A stretch of DNA of 64,000 nt, taken from contig OX336395.1 of the NCBI GenBank assembly GCA_946902985.2, positions 285,691,065-285,755,064 on the forward strand, written 5' to 3'. The notes under the pieces were generated by a model, which saw nothing but the letters and a program-made list of their open reading frames with translations, did not search any database and was not told the DNA's origin. This DNA is from Meconema thalassinum. Its lineage: Eukaryota; Arthropoda; Insecta; Orthoptera; Tettigoniidae. A program made the translations under genes and the position numbers. This document shows positions 36,930 to 48,582 of this stretch, piece by piece; the first letter of the stretch is position 1, and the number at the start of each line of letters is the position of its first letter.

Positions 36930-37345
36930 CTAATTTATTTTGTTGCGTCTGCATGGAGGGCTCCTGTTTTTGGTTCTTGCCGGGGGGAGAGAGGTTTTTC
37001 CCATCTCCCTGGCTACCGGTACCGCTTCTTGTACTCTTTCTATGAGGGTGGGTTCCATGTTCTGTTTCATTTGCTCTATGGATGATTGCATGGATTCTAT
37101 AGAGCTCAATAGGCTGCTATCCACACCATTGGTTTGCATTTCCACGTGAGTCTGCAGTTAGCCCTCGTAAGCCTGTCTAGTACGCCTTGCGTCAGACCCG
37201 CACATTTCTTATGTTCCCTTCTTTCGCATGACTCGCGTGTAGCTGAGTCCCCATCTTCTTCTGTTCTGCGTTTGCATTTTCTGCCGAGCTCTGTAGGGTC
37301 CTTTCCTGCAATCTCGGTGACAGAGGAGGGGCAGAATTTTTGATG
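36930..37345 (-). pseudogene. possible LINE ORF1 / gag-like relic inside hAT element 1
   Basis: On the minus strand one frame reads LLSSIESMQSSIEQMKQNME, a short coiled-coil-like stretch, followed by basic and proline-rich residues. A shifted frame upstream reads KRRTEEDGDSATRESCERRE. This charge-rich, coiled-coil layout is common in LINE ORF1 proteins, but no zinc knuckle or RRM is visible. It could also be random open sequence of the hAT 5' region. Confidence 0.2.
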
Positions 37346-39451
37346 AAACAGGTGATTGGTCTCGGTCCAGTGTGGGTTTACTTCGTGTGAGACTTAGAAA
37401 AGCCTTGTTATGTTTGTAACAGAAGACATGGTTCGGTCCGGTACGGTTATGTTTCATACAGAGCTAGACTGCTATGTATACATCTTTTGTGCGATGGCGT
37501 TCACAGAAATTGTTTTCCTTTTATGGTAATGTTTCATACAAAGCTGGACTGCTATGAGTGCGTCTTGTGTGCGAGGGCATTCACAGAAATTGTTCTGCAA
37601 GTGTTCCAGTTGTTAATTGCTGGAGTTTAGTCTATCCAACCTCACCAAATTCTTTGTGAAGACTGGTCTTTGTTTCCTGCTTATAAACTATTATTCACCA
37701 TCTTTGTTGCGAGTCTCTTGACGGCTTTCTGATGTTGATTTCTTTTGTCAATTTATCTAATAGATTGCACATCATTGAACTACAGTTAACTGTCTATAAT
37801 TTGAATTGTAAGAGAGCTAAAATTTGGCGCGTCACAACACATTCATTCTTCGTATAAAAATTGAAAATGGATGGGCGTAAAAGGTGAAGTGGTGCTCAAT
37901 GTAAAAAGCAAGAAACTGAAAAGGCGAAAACACAAGAAAAAATCTTGTCTAAAACGCCAAAAATTGATATTTTTTTAAAACCTTCGACAAGTAAGCAGCT
38001 CAAAATAATAATTGAATAATGAAAGAAATCAGTTTTCCAAATGCAATGAACTGACGTTTTTATGTGCATAAGAATAAGAAACAACAATCCTCTCGCAAAG
38101 TACACACCATGCACTGCACATTCGTAGAATTTGGTGTGAACACATGCTGCAGAAAGTTGTACAGAAGCGAGTAAGTTTTTTGAATTGGTCCAGGAGTTGT
38201 ATAATTTCTTTTCAGATTAAACAGAAAGATGGTCTTATTTGCAGCATTTTGCTGATTCAAAATCAAACTAAAATCATTGTCTGCAACTCGTTGTCCTGCA
38301 CGTGCTGATGCGGTTTCTGTTCTGGTTGAATTTTGGAAAGAAATAATAACTGCTTTATCAGCTTTTGAAGAAAACCCCAACGAAAAAGCAATAGTTCGAA
38401 ATAAAACTATAAACCTGCGGAATAATATGGAACGACTAGAAATTGCATTTATGCTAAGTACTTGGTCTATTTTACTTGAACGATCCGATGCTACAAGTCA
38501 GAAATTGCAAGCCATGGATACCAGCATTTCAGATATTTTGGATTTGTACAAATCGTTGGTTGGTTTTGTAGAAGATGTTCCGAAAAATATTGAACTCTAT
38601 GAAGAAATAGCACGGAAAATTTCTACCACCCAGGTGTTCGAAAAAGTCGTTCGTAGGAAGAATCGAAGAAAATTAATGTCTGATGTATTGTATGAAGATG
38701 ATGTTGAGCTAGGTGGAAGAGAGAATTTCAGAGTAAATACTTTCAATATAATTTTGGATAGACTCTATACAGATTTGAAGGACAAATGCGCCGATTATGG
38801 AAGAATTTTTCAAAAATTTGTCGCTCTTATCGAATTTGGTACGTTGAATGAACCTGAATTAAGGAAACATGCGGCAACATTACACGAATATTTTCCAAAT
38901 GATATAGAACAAATATTTATAAACGAGTTGTGCCACTTTCAAGAATATTGCCAAGTAAAAGAAAATTGAAAATAACCCACCTTTAAAAATATTAAAATTT
39001 ATTTGACAGTATGATCTACAAGTAGGGTTACCAACCGTCCGGCTTTTCAATCATTTAGGTTATGTCCGGCCGACATTTCTAATTTATCGACATTGCCCGG
39101 CATTTTTCGCTACAAGATTGCTCACTGAGGTTTTAGGCTGAAGACGGCATGTTATTATATCGTACATCAACTCCATGTGCTCAGGGCGCTGCTTCCGAGG
39201 GAGGAAATAAGTAAGACTAATATTCGATATATTGAACTCGAAGTCCAGGCATCGATCAACCAATCAACGCGCTTCATTTCCACGTTTATGTTGAGAGAAA
39301 ATGGAAGTGTCGAGAGATACAGTTTACATGTGCTTGCCATATGATTTGCAGCTATCGTGTTTGGTTATCTGGTTGTCGCCGTAAATTTTAGTGCGAGTAT
39401 GCAGCGAGTGGAGTGAAATATTAATCTCATTGCATCCTATTACGTACCGGT

Positions 39452-41521
39452 ATGTCATTTTTGCAACCTGAAAGGAGTGAATCTAAAAAAAGAAAGTATA
39501 AATTTTCGGATAAACTAAAACATAAGTATCCTTGCTCTACTCACGAACGCAGTGAAAGTGAAGCGAAATGTGCAGTGTGTGATAGTTATGTTAATGTTGG
39601 GTACAATGGTGTTGGTGACTTCGAAAGACACTTAACAGTGAAAAACACAAAATGATGGTGAGAACTAGGTCAATATCATGTTCAATGTTATCATTTGCCA
39701 CTCCCAAATATTTACCAGATGATAAAAAAGTTCAAGCCGCAGAAGCTACAATGTCATTTCATACAATTTTCCATCACCAGTCGTACAAATCAATGGACTG
39801 CATAGCTAAATGGAATAAGAGTATGTTCTTAGGTTCTAAAGTAGCACTGAAACTGACCTGTGCGAGAACTAAAACGGAAGCCATAATAAATAATGTTACT
39901 GCTCCTCACTCGACAGATAATATAATTGAAACTCTTAACAATAAAGTTCCATTTTTTGCCTAGGAACAGATGCAAGCAATCAAGGTGCACTAAAGTTGTT
40001 TCCAATTGTCGTACAATTCTTTGATTACAAAAATAATGGCATTCAGATAAAAGTTCTTGATTTACAAGCATGTCCAAATGAAGTTCTGAATGTATTTTCT
40101 CCTATATTTCAAATACTCTCAAAAAGCATAAAATTACTTCTAGATGTACAAGTTTTTCGGGCGTGTAGGCCGTGGTCCAGACAGGATATCTCCCACGGCC
40201 TACAGGCCCGAAAAACTTGTACTTAATTATGAACTCCGGCCGTGAAAGCCTAAGCTGTTATTTTACTTCTAGATGTATTGCATTTTCTGGAGACAATGCC
40301 AATGTTAATTTTGAAGGCCTTGCACGCAGGGAAGGGAAGAATGTATTCTCTGCTCTCAAAAAAGACTTGAATGAAAACATAGTAGGTGTTGGATGTCCTG
40401 CTCACATTCTACATAACTGTTTGCAACAAGGAGCTGATGCTCTTCCTGTTGATATTGAGTCTGTGGTGATGACAATTTTCAACTTCTTTCATATATATAT
40501 GCAGTGCGCACTCAGGAACTGAAAGACTTTTGTGAATTTGTTGATGTAAATTATCTGCAGCTTTTAAATCATTCTAAGACTAGGAGGTTAACATTGTATC
40601 CAGAAGTTGAAAGAATCCTGCAATTGTTCCCAGCTCTGAAATCCTACTTTCTTTCTCAGGGTAGGAAGTCAGTGCCTTCATCAATTTGAAACTTCCTTGA
40701 AAATTACTTTCCAGAGCTCTATCTTTTGCTTCTTTCCTCAACTATGCACATTTTTCACTATAAAATTGTGTCACTTGAGAAAGAAAATAATTAATTTGTA
40801 GAAGTGCTTGAGCTATTAGAATCTGTCCAATCTTCATTGAAAGGCAGACGTGAAGGTCAATTCATTCCCCTTAAAGTCAGACAGATGTTAAATACATTTT
40901 CAGAAGGTGGTTTGGATAAAGAATGCAAAGTGTTTATGGAGAATGTATCTTGTTTCTATGAAACCTGCACTGAGTACTTGGATAAATGGATGCATCCCAT
41001 AGAGGAATTCAAGTGTTTCAAATGGTTGAAACTTCAAAACATTAAAGACCTCAGCTTTGACGTTATTGTACCATGTATTCAGTACTTACAGTCATAAGGT
41101 GTAGATATAGATCATCCAAAATTATTCGACCAGTTCTGCAACGTAAGGGCTTATTCTAAAACTTCAACTTTGGATAAAGATACAAAACTAGACAAACAAT
41201 GGTCTGTTTTTTTATAAGTGCCAGAACATTGAGGTATTTTCTGAACTTTTGAACATTTGCCAGTTTTTCTTTGCCATACCAGGCAGCAATGCCTCCACTG
41301 AACGTGTGTTTTCATTCATAAATGCTCAATGGACAAAGGAAAGGAACCGTTTGTTGGTAGAATCAGTGAAAGGAATTTTACTTGTGAAGTTCAATTTCAA
41401 AGATGTGTCGTGTGAAGAATGTTATAAATATGTACTTCAAGAAAATAACTCGCGTCTTCTTTCAAAAGTAGGTTCTGTTGAAAAATACAGCTTCAAGGAA
41501 ATGAGCTGCAGCAAGGACTGA
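39452..41521 (+). pseudogene. hAT transposase of element 2 (BED-finger type), several frameshifts
   Basis: Pieces in order are: a BED-finger-like N-terminus (39452-39655) with KYKFSDKLKHKYPC and the CxxC of AKCAVC; a middle part with FSGDNANVNFEGL and a CxxH block GVGCPAHILHN (about 40285-40440); SKTRRLTLYPEVERIL (from about 40575); LESVQSSLKGRREG (40804-41097); and the dimerisation block PGSNASTERVFSFI (41249-41521). The order and blocks fit the insect hAT group annotated as BED-finger proteins. Frames change at about 39656, 40500, 40690 and 41100, and a 114-bp insertion adds stops, so no functional protein is possible. Confidence 0.88.
40149..40262 (+). mobile_element. 114-bp hairpin-bearing insertion (SINE- or MITE-like)
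   Basis: It is flanked by the direct repeat TTACTTCTAGATGTA (40134-40148 and 40263-40277), a 15-bp target duplication, within the transposase of hAT element 2. Its first 70 bp fold into a stem of 29-base arms (40147-40175 and 40193-40221) around a 17-base loop. No A or B box is evident. The long duplication suggests target-primed insertion; the foldback suggests a MITE-like origin. Confidence 0.8.
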
Positions 41522-42102
41522 TCATTAAGTAAGGTATTTCCTTTTGTGAAATGTTGTGTGTAATATATGTATAATTTTCTTATCGATTGAAATTGTCAGG
41601 CATTTTTCTTAAATGTCCTGCTTTTTGCTAAGCAATGTCCTGCATTTGGAAATTTTCAGTTGGTAACCCTATCTACAAGGAGTATTTCAAAATGTTGAAA
41701 TAGCCTACCGCTTGTTGAACTGTTGGTAACTGCTGTGCCGAACGCTCGTTTTCATGTTTAAAGCGCATAAAAGACTATTTGAGCTCAACCACAAGCCAGA
41801 ATCGTTTGGTTTGTTAAATGATTTTGGCAATTGAAGCAGAATTAATGTCAGATATGGAATTTGACGTTATTATCAAAACTTTTGCTGAAAGAAAAGCATG
41901 GGGAAAGATTTTTGTTAGCACACCTAGATCTTAAGTTATACCTACATATAAAATTTAATTATACCTGTAAAAAAATAATCACGAGTTTTTAATAGGTTGC
42001 CGTACTAACTACCACTCAATTTACACACAAACCTAAAAAAATGGGGGGGGGGCGGCTATTTTAATTTTGCCTAGGGGCGCCAAAAAGTTAAATCCGCCCC
42101 TG

Positions 42103-42866
42103 CGGGTAGCCGAAGCTAGCCAGTAATACCAGCGTTGCTTGTTAATCAGTTATATGGACTGCTTTAAACTTACTGCGCGCTAGATCCTGTCTCTGATATA
42201 ATCTCCACAATGACGGCTAACCGAAGCTAGCCAGTAATACCAGCGTTGCTTGTTAATCAGTTATATGGACTGCTTTAATCTTACTGCGCGCTAGATCCTG
42301 TCTCTGATATAATCTCCACAATGACGGCTAACCGAAGCTAGCCAGTAATACCAGCGTTGCTTGTTAATCAGTTATAAGGACTGCTTTAATCTTACTGCGC
42401 GCTAGATCCTGTCTCTGATATAATCTCCACAATGACGGGTAACCGAAGCTAGCCAGTAATACCAGCGTTGCTTGTTAATCAGTTATATGGACTGCTTTAA
42501 TCTTACTGCGCGCTCGATCCTGTCTCTGATATAATCTCCACAATGACGGGTAACCGAAGCTAGCCAGTAATACCAGCGTTGCTTGTTAATCAGTTATATG
42601 GACTGCTTTAATCTTACTGCGCACTAGATCCTGTCTCTGATATAATCTTCACAATGACGGGTAACCGAAGCTAGCCAGTAATACCAGTGCCGCTTGTTAA
42701 TCAGTTATACGGACTGCTTTAATCTTACTGCGCTGCGCGCTATATCCTGTCTCTGACATAATCTCCACAATAATTGGTAACCGAAGCTAGCCAGTAATAC
42801 CAGTGCCGCTTGATAATCAGTTATATGGACTGCTTTAATCTTACTACGCGCTAGATCCTGTCTCAT
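42103..42866 (+). repeat. 111-bp minisatellite, about 7 units
   Basis: CGAAGCTAGCCAGTAATACC starts at 42111, 42222, 42333, 42444, 42555, 42666 and 42782, so the period is 111 bp. One longer unit gains a CTGCG duplication (TACTGCGCTGCGCGC). The left remainder of the first unit lies on the other side of hAT element 1 at 36490-36545. Confidence 0.97.
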
Positions 42867-43084
42867 AATAACTAGCTTTATTCTTACCCTTTCAGAGGTA
42901 TGGGCTGGTGATTTCACCCTGCTTGTAAGTCAAAGATATATTGATTTTATCACTGAGAAACAGCTCGAAGTGTAGTTCTACTGCTATAATTAAAATAATT
43001 CTTGTTGGATTATGGAGGGCAATAAAATTATTGAATCATTGGTTGTATGCTTTCCATTTATATGTTTTAATTTCCTCTGAGAGG

Positions 43085-43138
43085 ACTTCTGACGAGGAAG
43101 ACATAGGTGAATCTTATTTTGAGCTTTCTAATTATGAC
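43085..43138 (+). CDS. weak candidate host exon (acidic)
   Basis: The open segment reads RTSDEEDIGESYFELSNYD. It is preceded by a pyrimidine-rich TTTTAATTTCCTCTGAG and followed by a poor donor-like GTTGGT. Coding-like composition is the only other support, and it is proposed mainly because a stronger exon candidate follows at 43261. Confidence 0.2.
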
Positions 43139-43260
43139 GTTGGTGTATAATACTCATCACTGTCAATAAAATGTGGAAGTGTTTGCAGGTAATTTCTTCA
43201 GTGGAGGTGCTGTGATGTGAGATTATTGTGAAGAATGAAATCATTACTTTTTCTCCATAG

Positions 43261-43319
43261 GATGTGGAACAAGAAACCATGGATAAAGAAGGTGTTTCAA
43301 GCGGAACTGATTTCAATGA
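43261..43319 (+). CDS. candidate host exon with strong splice borders
   Basis: An acceptor-like CTTTTTCTCCATAG|G and a consensus donor A|GTAAGT bound 59 bp that read in phase 0 as DVEQETMDKEGVSSGTDFNE. The borders are the best splice-like pair I noticed in the window. The peptide is acidic and unrecognised. It is not part of any repeat seen here. Phase 0 entry does not join directly to the phase 1 exit of 3833-3950, so if both belong to one gene another exon must lie between them. Confidence 0.35.
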
Positions 43320-43543
43320 GTAAGTCATTAATATTGTCTTCTATTTGTAAATAGCAGGTACCCGTGGCCTCGCATGCGATGATGACACTGGGGATGATGC
43401 ATTATTGCTGATAATTGGTCTATTCTACTACAGCAATCTCGGCTGGGTGGGTCCATTTCAATTTGGAAAATTCTGATGCCTACAGTATATTAGTATGAGC
43501 CACAAAATGGGAATTCTATAGAGTTGAAATGTTTACATGGTAC

Positions 43544-46500
43544 TGCCCCCGTAATTGAATTATATAGAGACCACGGTGGCTATTTTGGAAATTATAAAGA
43601 AAGTTATGGCTGTCATAGTTATGACGTGGGTAGTCATGACGTAAGCACGGATGACGCAGACGTTATGCCAGCAGGTTACTTGAGCTGAGATTCTCAGTGA
43701 CGTCAGCATTTATTCGAGAAAGTTCCGAGATCTACGACGCAGTCGCAGGAAACTTGGAATTCTGCTGAGGAAGAAATTATGCTATTGGAGGGGAGGCTCA
43801 AACCAATGAACGATAGTCTGAAGGAAGACGGAGATTGCTGAAACTATGGTATTTTTTATTACTTTTGGAATGCAGAATTGTGGAAATCCATTTGCAGTAG
43901 AGGCATTGATCTGGAATTTTGGTGAAATTAATTTTCAGTTTTTGAATTTTGAAAATCCGTCATGTATTGACGAAGTTGGAACTTCTAGCGATGACGCAGT
44001 AACACGCGATGGAAGGGATAGATACGCCCCTCATGAAGTTCATAAAAGGCCTTGCGCAGAAGAGAGGAGCCTCATTCCTCATTCTCAGATCATCAATCGT
44101 CTGATATTCAATCGTCAGATCTCAAATAGTTATTTCAGTGAAACGTCGAGTGAGATTAGTAGTGAAAGAGTCGTCTTTATAACGCGTGGTAAAGCCACTG
44201 CATTAAAACGAGAGTCGAGCTGACAAGCAGTGCAGGTTTACTGTGTGTAAATCTAGGTGAAGTTGAAACGCACATTATAACGCTTCTACAAGATTAGCTG
44301 TGAACAGTTAGCGGTCGCCTATAAGCTAATTCTATTGTGCAGTGCTACATTAAGGACTGTAGAAAAGCTGAACAATTTCGAGGAAGTATTTTGGAAGTTA
44401 TTGACAATTTTAGACGACTGACAAAAGTGATTTTCTCGCCGTCTGAGAAGCACTTTGTATAGCCAGAATCTACGCCACGGCTGACACGGCTAGTGAAATA
44501 GGGAGACTTCAGATTGCTTTTGTGACACAACGCTACAGTATTATGGAGGAGTTTAATACGGCAGTTTGTTCTTCTATTACCATAACCGAAGAGAAGATGG
44601 AAGGCTAAAGGACTTAATGCAATTGGGACATATTTCAACGGAGTAAGATAGCAACATGGAACTTCGCTAATTGCTATTCCACACAAGCGGACATGTGGTG
44701 AATAACCATCTACACCCATGTTTCGTGATTAAAGGCTGAATACTATCAAACAGCAATGGAAATGATTTCATACTCACTGAATATGAATATTTCTTCGGAA
44801 ATTTCTACAAAAACTTCATGGCGATTTTCAACTGGAACTTCAGGGATTTTTCAAGAGAGGTCAGGGTTGTCCCGACTCACAAAGAAGATTATTGCCGGAA
44901 GGATGTCGTTCGTCTTCGTGAAGCAGTTCGATTCTCCGATGGTGCTGTTTCTTGTTTCGAGGATGGAGCTCAGCTTTAACTTGGTGAAATGGATCCATCA
45001 ACAGTCTTCTTTGGGGAATTTTCCTCTGGAACGTCAATCGGCAGATAAGGTAGTCGTGAACGTTTATTGTATTTGAGTTTCTTAGCAATATTTGAGCAAC
45101 CATTTTCCCATATTTTTGTCCTCATGTATTTTGCCCGATATTCTTGTTTGAGATTCATATTCTCAGTACACCTTGATGAGTTATGCCTTTTTTTTCGACG
45201 TTTTATTAAGACATTGTTATGTCATGGGCATAGTTAAATGATTTTGGATCAGTTGAGACTGATATTTAGATTTTTCAGTAATTTGCTTAATTTTTTTTGT
45301 GGTCACGATTTGACTGTAAGTTAATGATTTTTATGGCAGATTTAAATTCAGACAGCGTGTCACTTTATTAAAGTAATTCTACCCCAGTTTAATTACTTTG
45401 ACCAATTTTCTGTCATCATCAAGAAGGAAGAACATTTAAATGATTTTAGAGCGTTAAAATCCAGTACGTTGTCGACGATCTTGGAAATACTAGTCGTTAT
45501 TTGAATTGATTGCAACACAGACATTTATCGTCAGTCATGAACGATCATTGCATCATAGACAATTTTGTGGAAGATGAACTTTAATTATGAATTATTGAAT
45601 GCATTAAAGTCGTGTACTTGTGTTAGGAGTTTTCTCATTTAGAGATTTATATAACGATGTTTGCATTCCCCAGTCTAATTGGATTCTATTCGACTATTTT
45701 GCAGTTAGTCGCACTTTGTTTGATGATAGTGTTTTTATACTACAATTCTTTGAAGATGTTAATCTTAAATTTTGATAGACCAGACAGGCGTATATAAGCG
45801 TATTCACTATTACATTTGTTTGTGATTGGCAAATTTTTATTTCATTTCGATTCATGAATGAAATCCACGAAGGTTAAATGACAACAGTTTTGAAACAATT
45901 AATGATTATAAGAATTTTTAAGTGGAACTATGAATGTATAATCGCTAGTGCAGCGGACATGTTGAAAGTCGCTGATGTATAATGCCCTTAAATAAATGAA
46001 GGAGATTCCCACAGTAATTAATGATGATAAAGATTGTGTTAGTGGAGATTTTTGTAAATTCTGTGGAAGATTTTGATACCGTATATTTTAATATATGATG
46101 AATTTTGGGCCTAATTTCTAATGCAGTTTTGTGCATTATTTTGTAAGCGAAGTATTTTCCGCTAGAGTGTATTGTCATAGTTCGTTGAAAATTAATCAAG
46201 TGAATTTACTGTTATAATTAACAAGAGTTTTGAAAGAATTTGAGATAAGATTTTGAATGAAGATTACCGTCACAAATGATTATTACAACCTTTATTAAAC
46301 CAGATTGTGACATTAACATGTATAACTAACCTTCATTGGTCGATTATATGGAAACGATTATGAAATTACCAACCGGATAAAACATGTGGTTCAATGTATT
46401 TCTTAAATTAATAATTTAAATAATTTAAATGTTGATATTGTAAATAATAATGTATATATCTTTGACAATAATGTGGAACGAAAGTAATGTTAAAGGCGTG

Positions 46501-47446
46501 TTTAAAAATTTTTGTAATTATCTTCAACAATATTATAAACAATTTCTAATTGTTGTAAATAATTTATGTGATTTTGTTATAAACATTTAAGAGTGTGTTT
46601 TATACTCTAAACTATACTGATTAAACATTTGGATGATAACTTAACAAGTTTAGGGATTGTCAGAATAATCCAGTGGTATGTGAGTTAAGCATTTGAAAGA
46701 TTTGCGTCAATATATATGAGTTGTCTTGTAGACATTTAAAGCTTTGAAAGGAGCTGAATTCTTACGCAGTGTGGCGTGACGAGTGAGCCCCATTTGACAG
46801 GCATGCGTCAGGTTGAAGAGTAGACCAGCCGGCCAGACATCTGGTTATCAGCGGGTGAGGTCGATACTCTGGCCTTGCGCCTATTAATACAAGTGTCATG
46901 TTTATTAAAAGAAACCAAATGCTCTATATATGTCGTATCTTGACTTCCTTATCAAATCCAAATGTGTTTTGAATGTTACGTTATTTGAGCTCATGGGAGC
47001 TAACATATTGTTTGATAACTTTGCAAGTCCTTTAGGAGGACATAGTCAGATTGACACAGGCTACTGATAGCCACATTTATTTTGTTGAGTTGTTAAAGTC
47101 ATACCCTTTATTTGAAATAAAGCTTTTGTACAGTTCAAAGTTCTTGCCTTCGTTTTGGTTCATTTTTAAATGTCATGGTCAAGATTATTGTGGGAGCATA
47201 CTTTAGAGATCCTGTTGTCAACCCAATCCCCGAGATAATTTTTAAGAGGTAAGTAAAAGTAAGTATGAACCCCCGTCTATTTTGGTGTGTTCCACAATAA
47301 TTTTCTTGGTAACTTCTGTGTTCAAACCTCGGTAGTATCTGTCAGTGCCATTTTCATTGATGTAGCTGAGCCGGTGCGATTGATTGTTGGCAATCCGATT
47401 GAGGGGGCGGATATCTGACAGCCTACTATCCGGGTAAACGGGGACA
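43544..47446 (+). mobile_element. 3.9-kb non-coding element with GTAC target duplication, copy 2
   Basis: Starts TGCCCCCG and ends ACGGGGACA, flanked by GTAC (43540-43543 and 47447-47450). It is 3903 bp and colinear with 11948-15840 throughout. Conserved points are the TATA-like ATAAAAGG (44042), AATAAA (47116), the GGTAAGT pair near 47248, and a terminal stem (47331-47345 with 47415-47430). Divergence from copy 1 is substantial, with many indels, so neither copy is new and both kept their ends. A short frame in each copy (near 12270 and 43860) encodes a similar peptide containing ALIWNF and EIN, but the rest is not conserved as protein. Confidence 0.75.
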
Positions 47447-47450
47447 GTAC

Positions 47451-47847
47451 GATGTTACCTTATGTGAACATATTTTAAAATTACGTTTTTGGTTTTGGCA
47501 TGTTTTGCCGAGACATACGATTTTGTTGTCTGAATACTCGTGAGCACGCCACATAGCCTACAGTTGCCCATGGGAAAAACTGGTTTTGTCTGTATGTACA
47601 CCTGCTGCTGATGAGTGCGAGTCATTGCTCTTTGTTAATAGTAATTGTGAATATTGTTTGAAGAGGGAACTGCACTCTTGCACACTGGAATGGCAAACCT
47701 ATCGGAATATGGGGAATTAAAAGTATTTTCCTTAAGCTATTCTGTGTGTAATTTTTCCACTGTTATTGATGATTTGAACGTCTACATGTAGCAAATATCT
47801 CTCATCTTGCCCGCTGATGTACATTATGTAAAATTTGCTTTATATTG
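47451..47847. other. spacer, nothing recognised
   Basis: No coding signal and no repeat shared within the window was seen. Confidence 0.4.
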
Positions 47848-48283
47848 GTGAAATGGTGTACATATGTGCCAAAGGGTCTAATTGTAGGGAATGGAGAGGG
47901 CTGTCCGAAATTTCAAGTGAACAGTGTTACTTGCAGGAATCCACAGCGTAAATACGTAAAATTTGACTCAGATCAGTGAAACGGTGTAGATTTGTGCCAA
48001 AGAGCCGAAATATAGGGAATGCAGTGGGCTGTCTGAAATTTCAAGTGGACATTGCTACTCTTCGAGTTCCAAAGTGTAAGTACGTAAATTTTGGTTCAGA
48101 TCGGTGAAACTGTGTAGATTTGTGCCAAAGGGCCTAAATGCTGGGAATGGGGAGGGTTGCATCAAATTTAAACTGGACAGTGTTACTTATCGAATATCAG
48201 AGGGTAAGTATGTAAAATTTGGTCCAGATTGGTGAAATGGTGTAGATTTGTGCCAAAGGGCCTAACTACGAACATTGAGCTTT
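47848..48283 (+). repeat. 128-bp tandem repeat, about 3.4 units
   Basis: GTGAAA.GGTGTAGATTTGTG landmarks stand at 47848, 47976, 48104 and 48232, period 128. Each unit continues through GGGCTGTC.GAAATTTCAAGT and GTAAGTACGTAAAATTTGG. Related units are at 31320-31525 and, inverted, near 30655. Confidence 0.93.
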
Positions 48284-48339
48284 ATATCTAAGGATGACAG
48301 GCAGCCTATGTATCCAGGGTATGAGCTATCTCCATTTCA

Positions 48340-48440
48340 AATTTCATTCAAATCCATCTAGCCGTTTTAGTGTGAAGAGGTAACACACACACACACACAA
48401 ACAAACATTCACAATATTAAAATATAAATAAGGATTAATA
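48340..48440 (+). repeat. repeat tail with (AC)n run
   Basis: ATTTCATTCAAATCCATCTA, then a CCGTTTTAGTGTGAAGAGGT block, lead into an (AC)n run at about 48384-48399 and an AACAAACATTCACAATATTA tail. The same style of tail text (CAAATTTCATTCCAAT...) recurs in the repeats at 50041-51360. Confidence 0.55.
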
Positions 48441-48582
48441 ATGCTTTTCCTTAGTTTATATGTTTCCATTTTTATAGATTTTGGTGTAAAGAATTTTAAG
48501 GTTATTGTTTCTACAACTGTATGATAAAATTTACAACTTATTAGTACAAATTATAATTTGAAAGGTTTTCACATACAGTACT

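Larger units (their letters stand above)
39023..41671 (+). mobile_element. hAT element 2, nested in element 1
   Basis: The ends are TAGGGTTACCAAC... and its complement (...GTTGGTAACCCTA), 13 bp inverted, inside a perfect 8-bp duplication TCTACAAG at 39015-39022 and 41672-41679. The length is 2649 bp including a later 114-bp insertion. It encodes its own decayed transposase of a different hAT subfamily. The perfect duplication shows this insertion is younger than that of element 1, whose duplication has a mismatch. Confidence 0.95.
37867..41934 (+). pseudogene. hAT transposase, ZMYM1-like, broken by stops and by hAT element 2
   Basis: The N-terminus at 37867 has an in-frame stop at codon 7 and then reads SGAQCKKQETEKAKTQEKIL, matching the basic start of ZMYM1-type hAT proteins. 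A shifted frame near 38130-38220 reads ESCTEASKFFELVQELYNFF. The longest intact part (38277-38969, 230 codons) begins ATRCPARADAV, the TRWsAR.DAV family signature, and runs through the helical insertion domain. After the nested element, 41720-41934 reads CCAERSFSCLKRIKDYLSST, the C-terminal dimerisation block. Element 2 inserted within the coding region between these parts. The copy is dead through several stops besides the insertion. Confidence 0.88.
36546..42102 (+). mobile_element. hAT element 1 (ZMYM1-type), interrupted by hAT element 2
   Basis: The left terminus CAGGGGCGGATTTACGTATA and the right terminus, whose complement begins CAGGGGCGGATTTAACTTTT, form inverted repeats of at least 14 bp. 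The 8-bp target duplication is CGGGTAAC (36538-36545) and CGGGTAGC (42103-42110), one mismatch. Without the nested element it is about 2.9 kb. It contains a decayed transposase (37867-41934) and a long G run at about 36842-36858. Terminus, duplication length and transposase all agree on the hAT superfamily. Confidence 0.92.
42867..43543. other. apparently unique sequence around the candidate exons
   Basis: No repeat match to the rest of the window apart from the end of the 111-bp array. A GATGATGACACTGGGGATGATG stretch lies near 43377. The last four bases (GTAC, 43540-43543) are the left target duplication of the following element. Confidence 0.4.
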
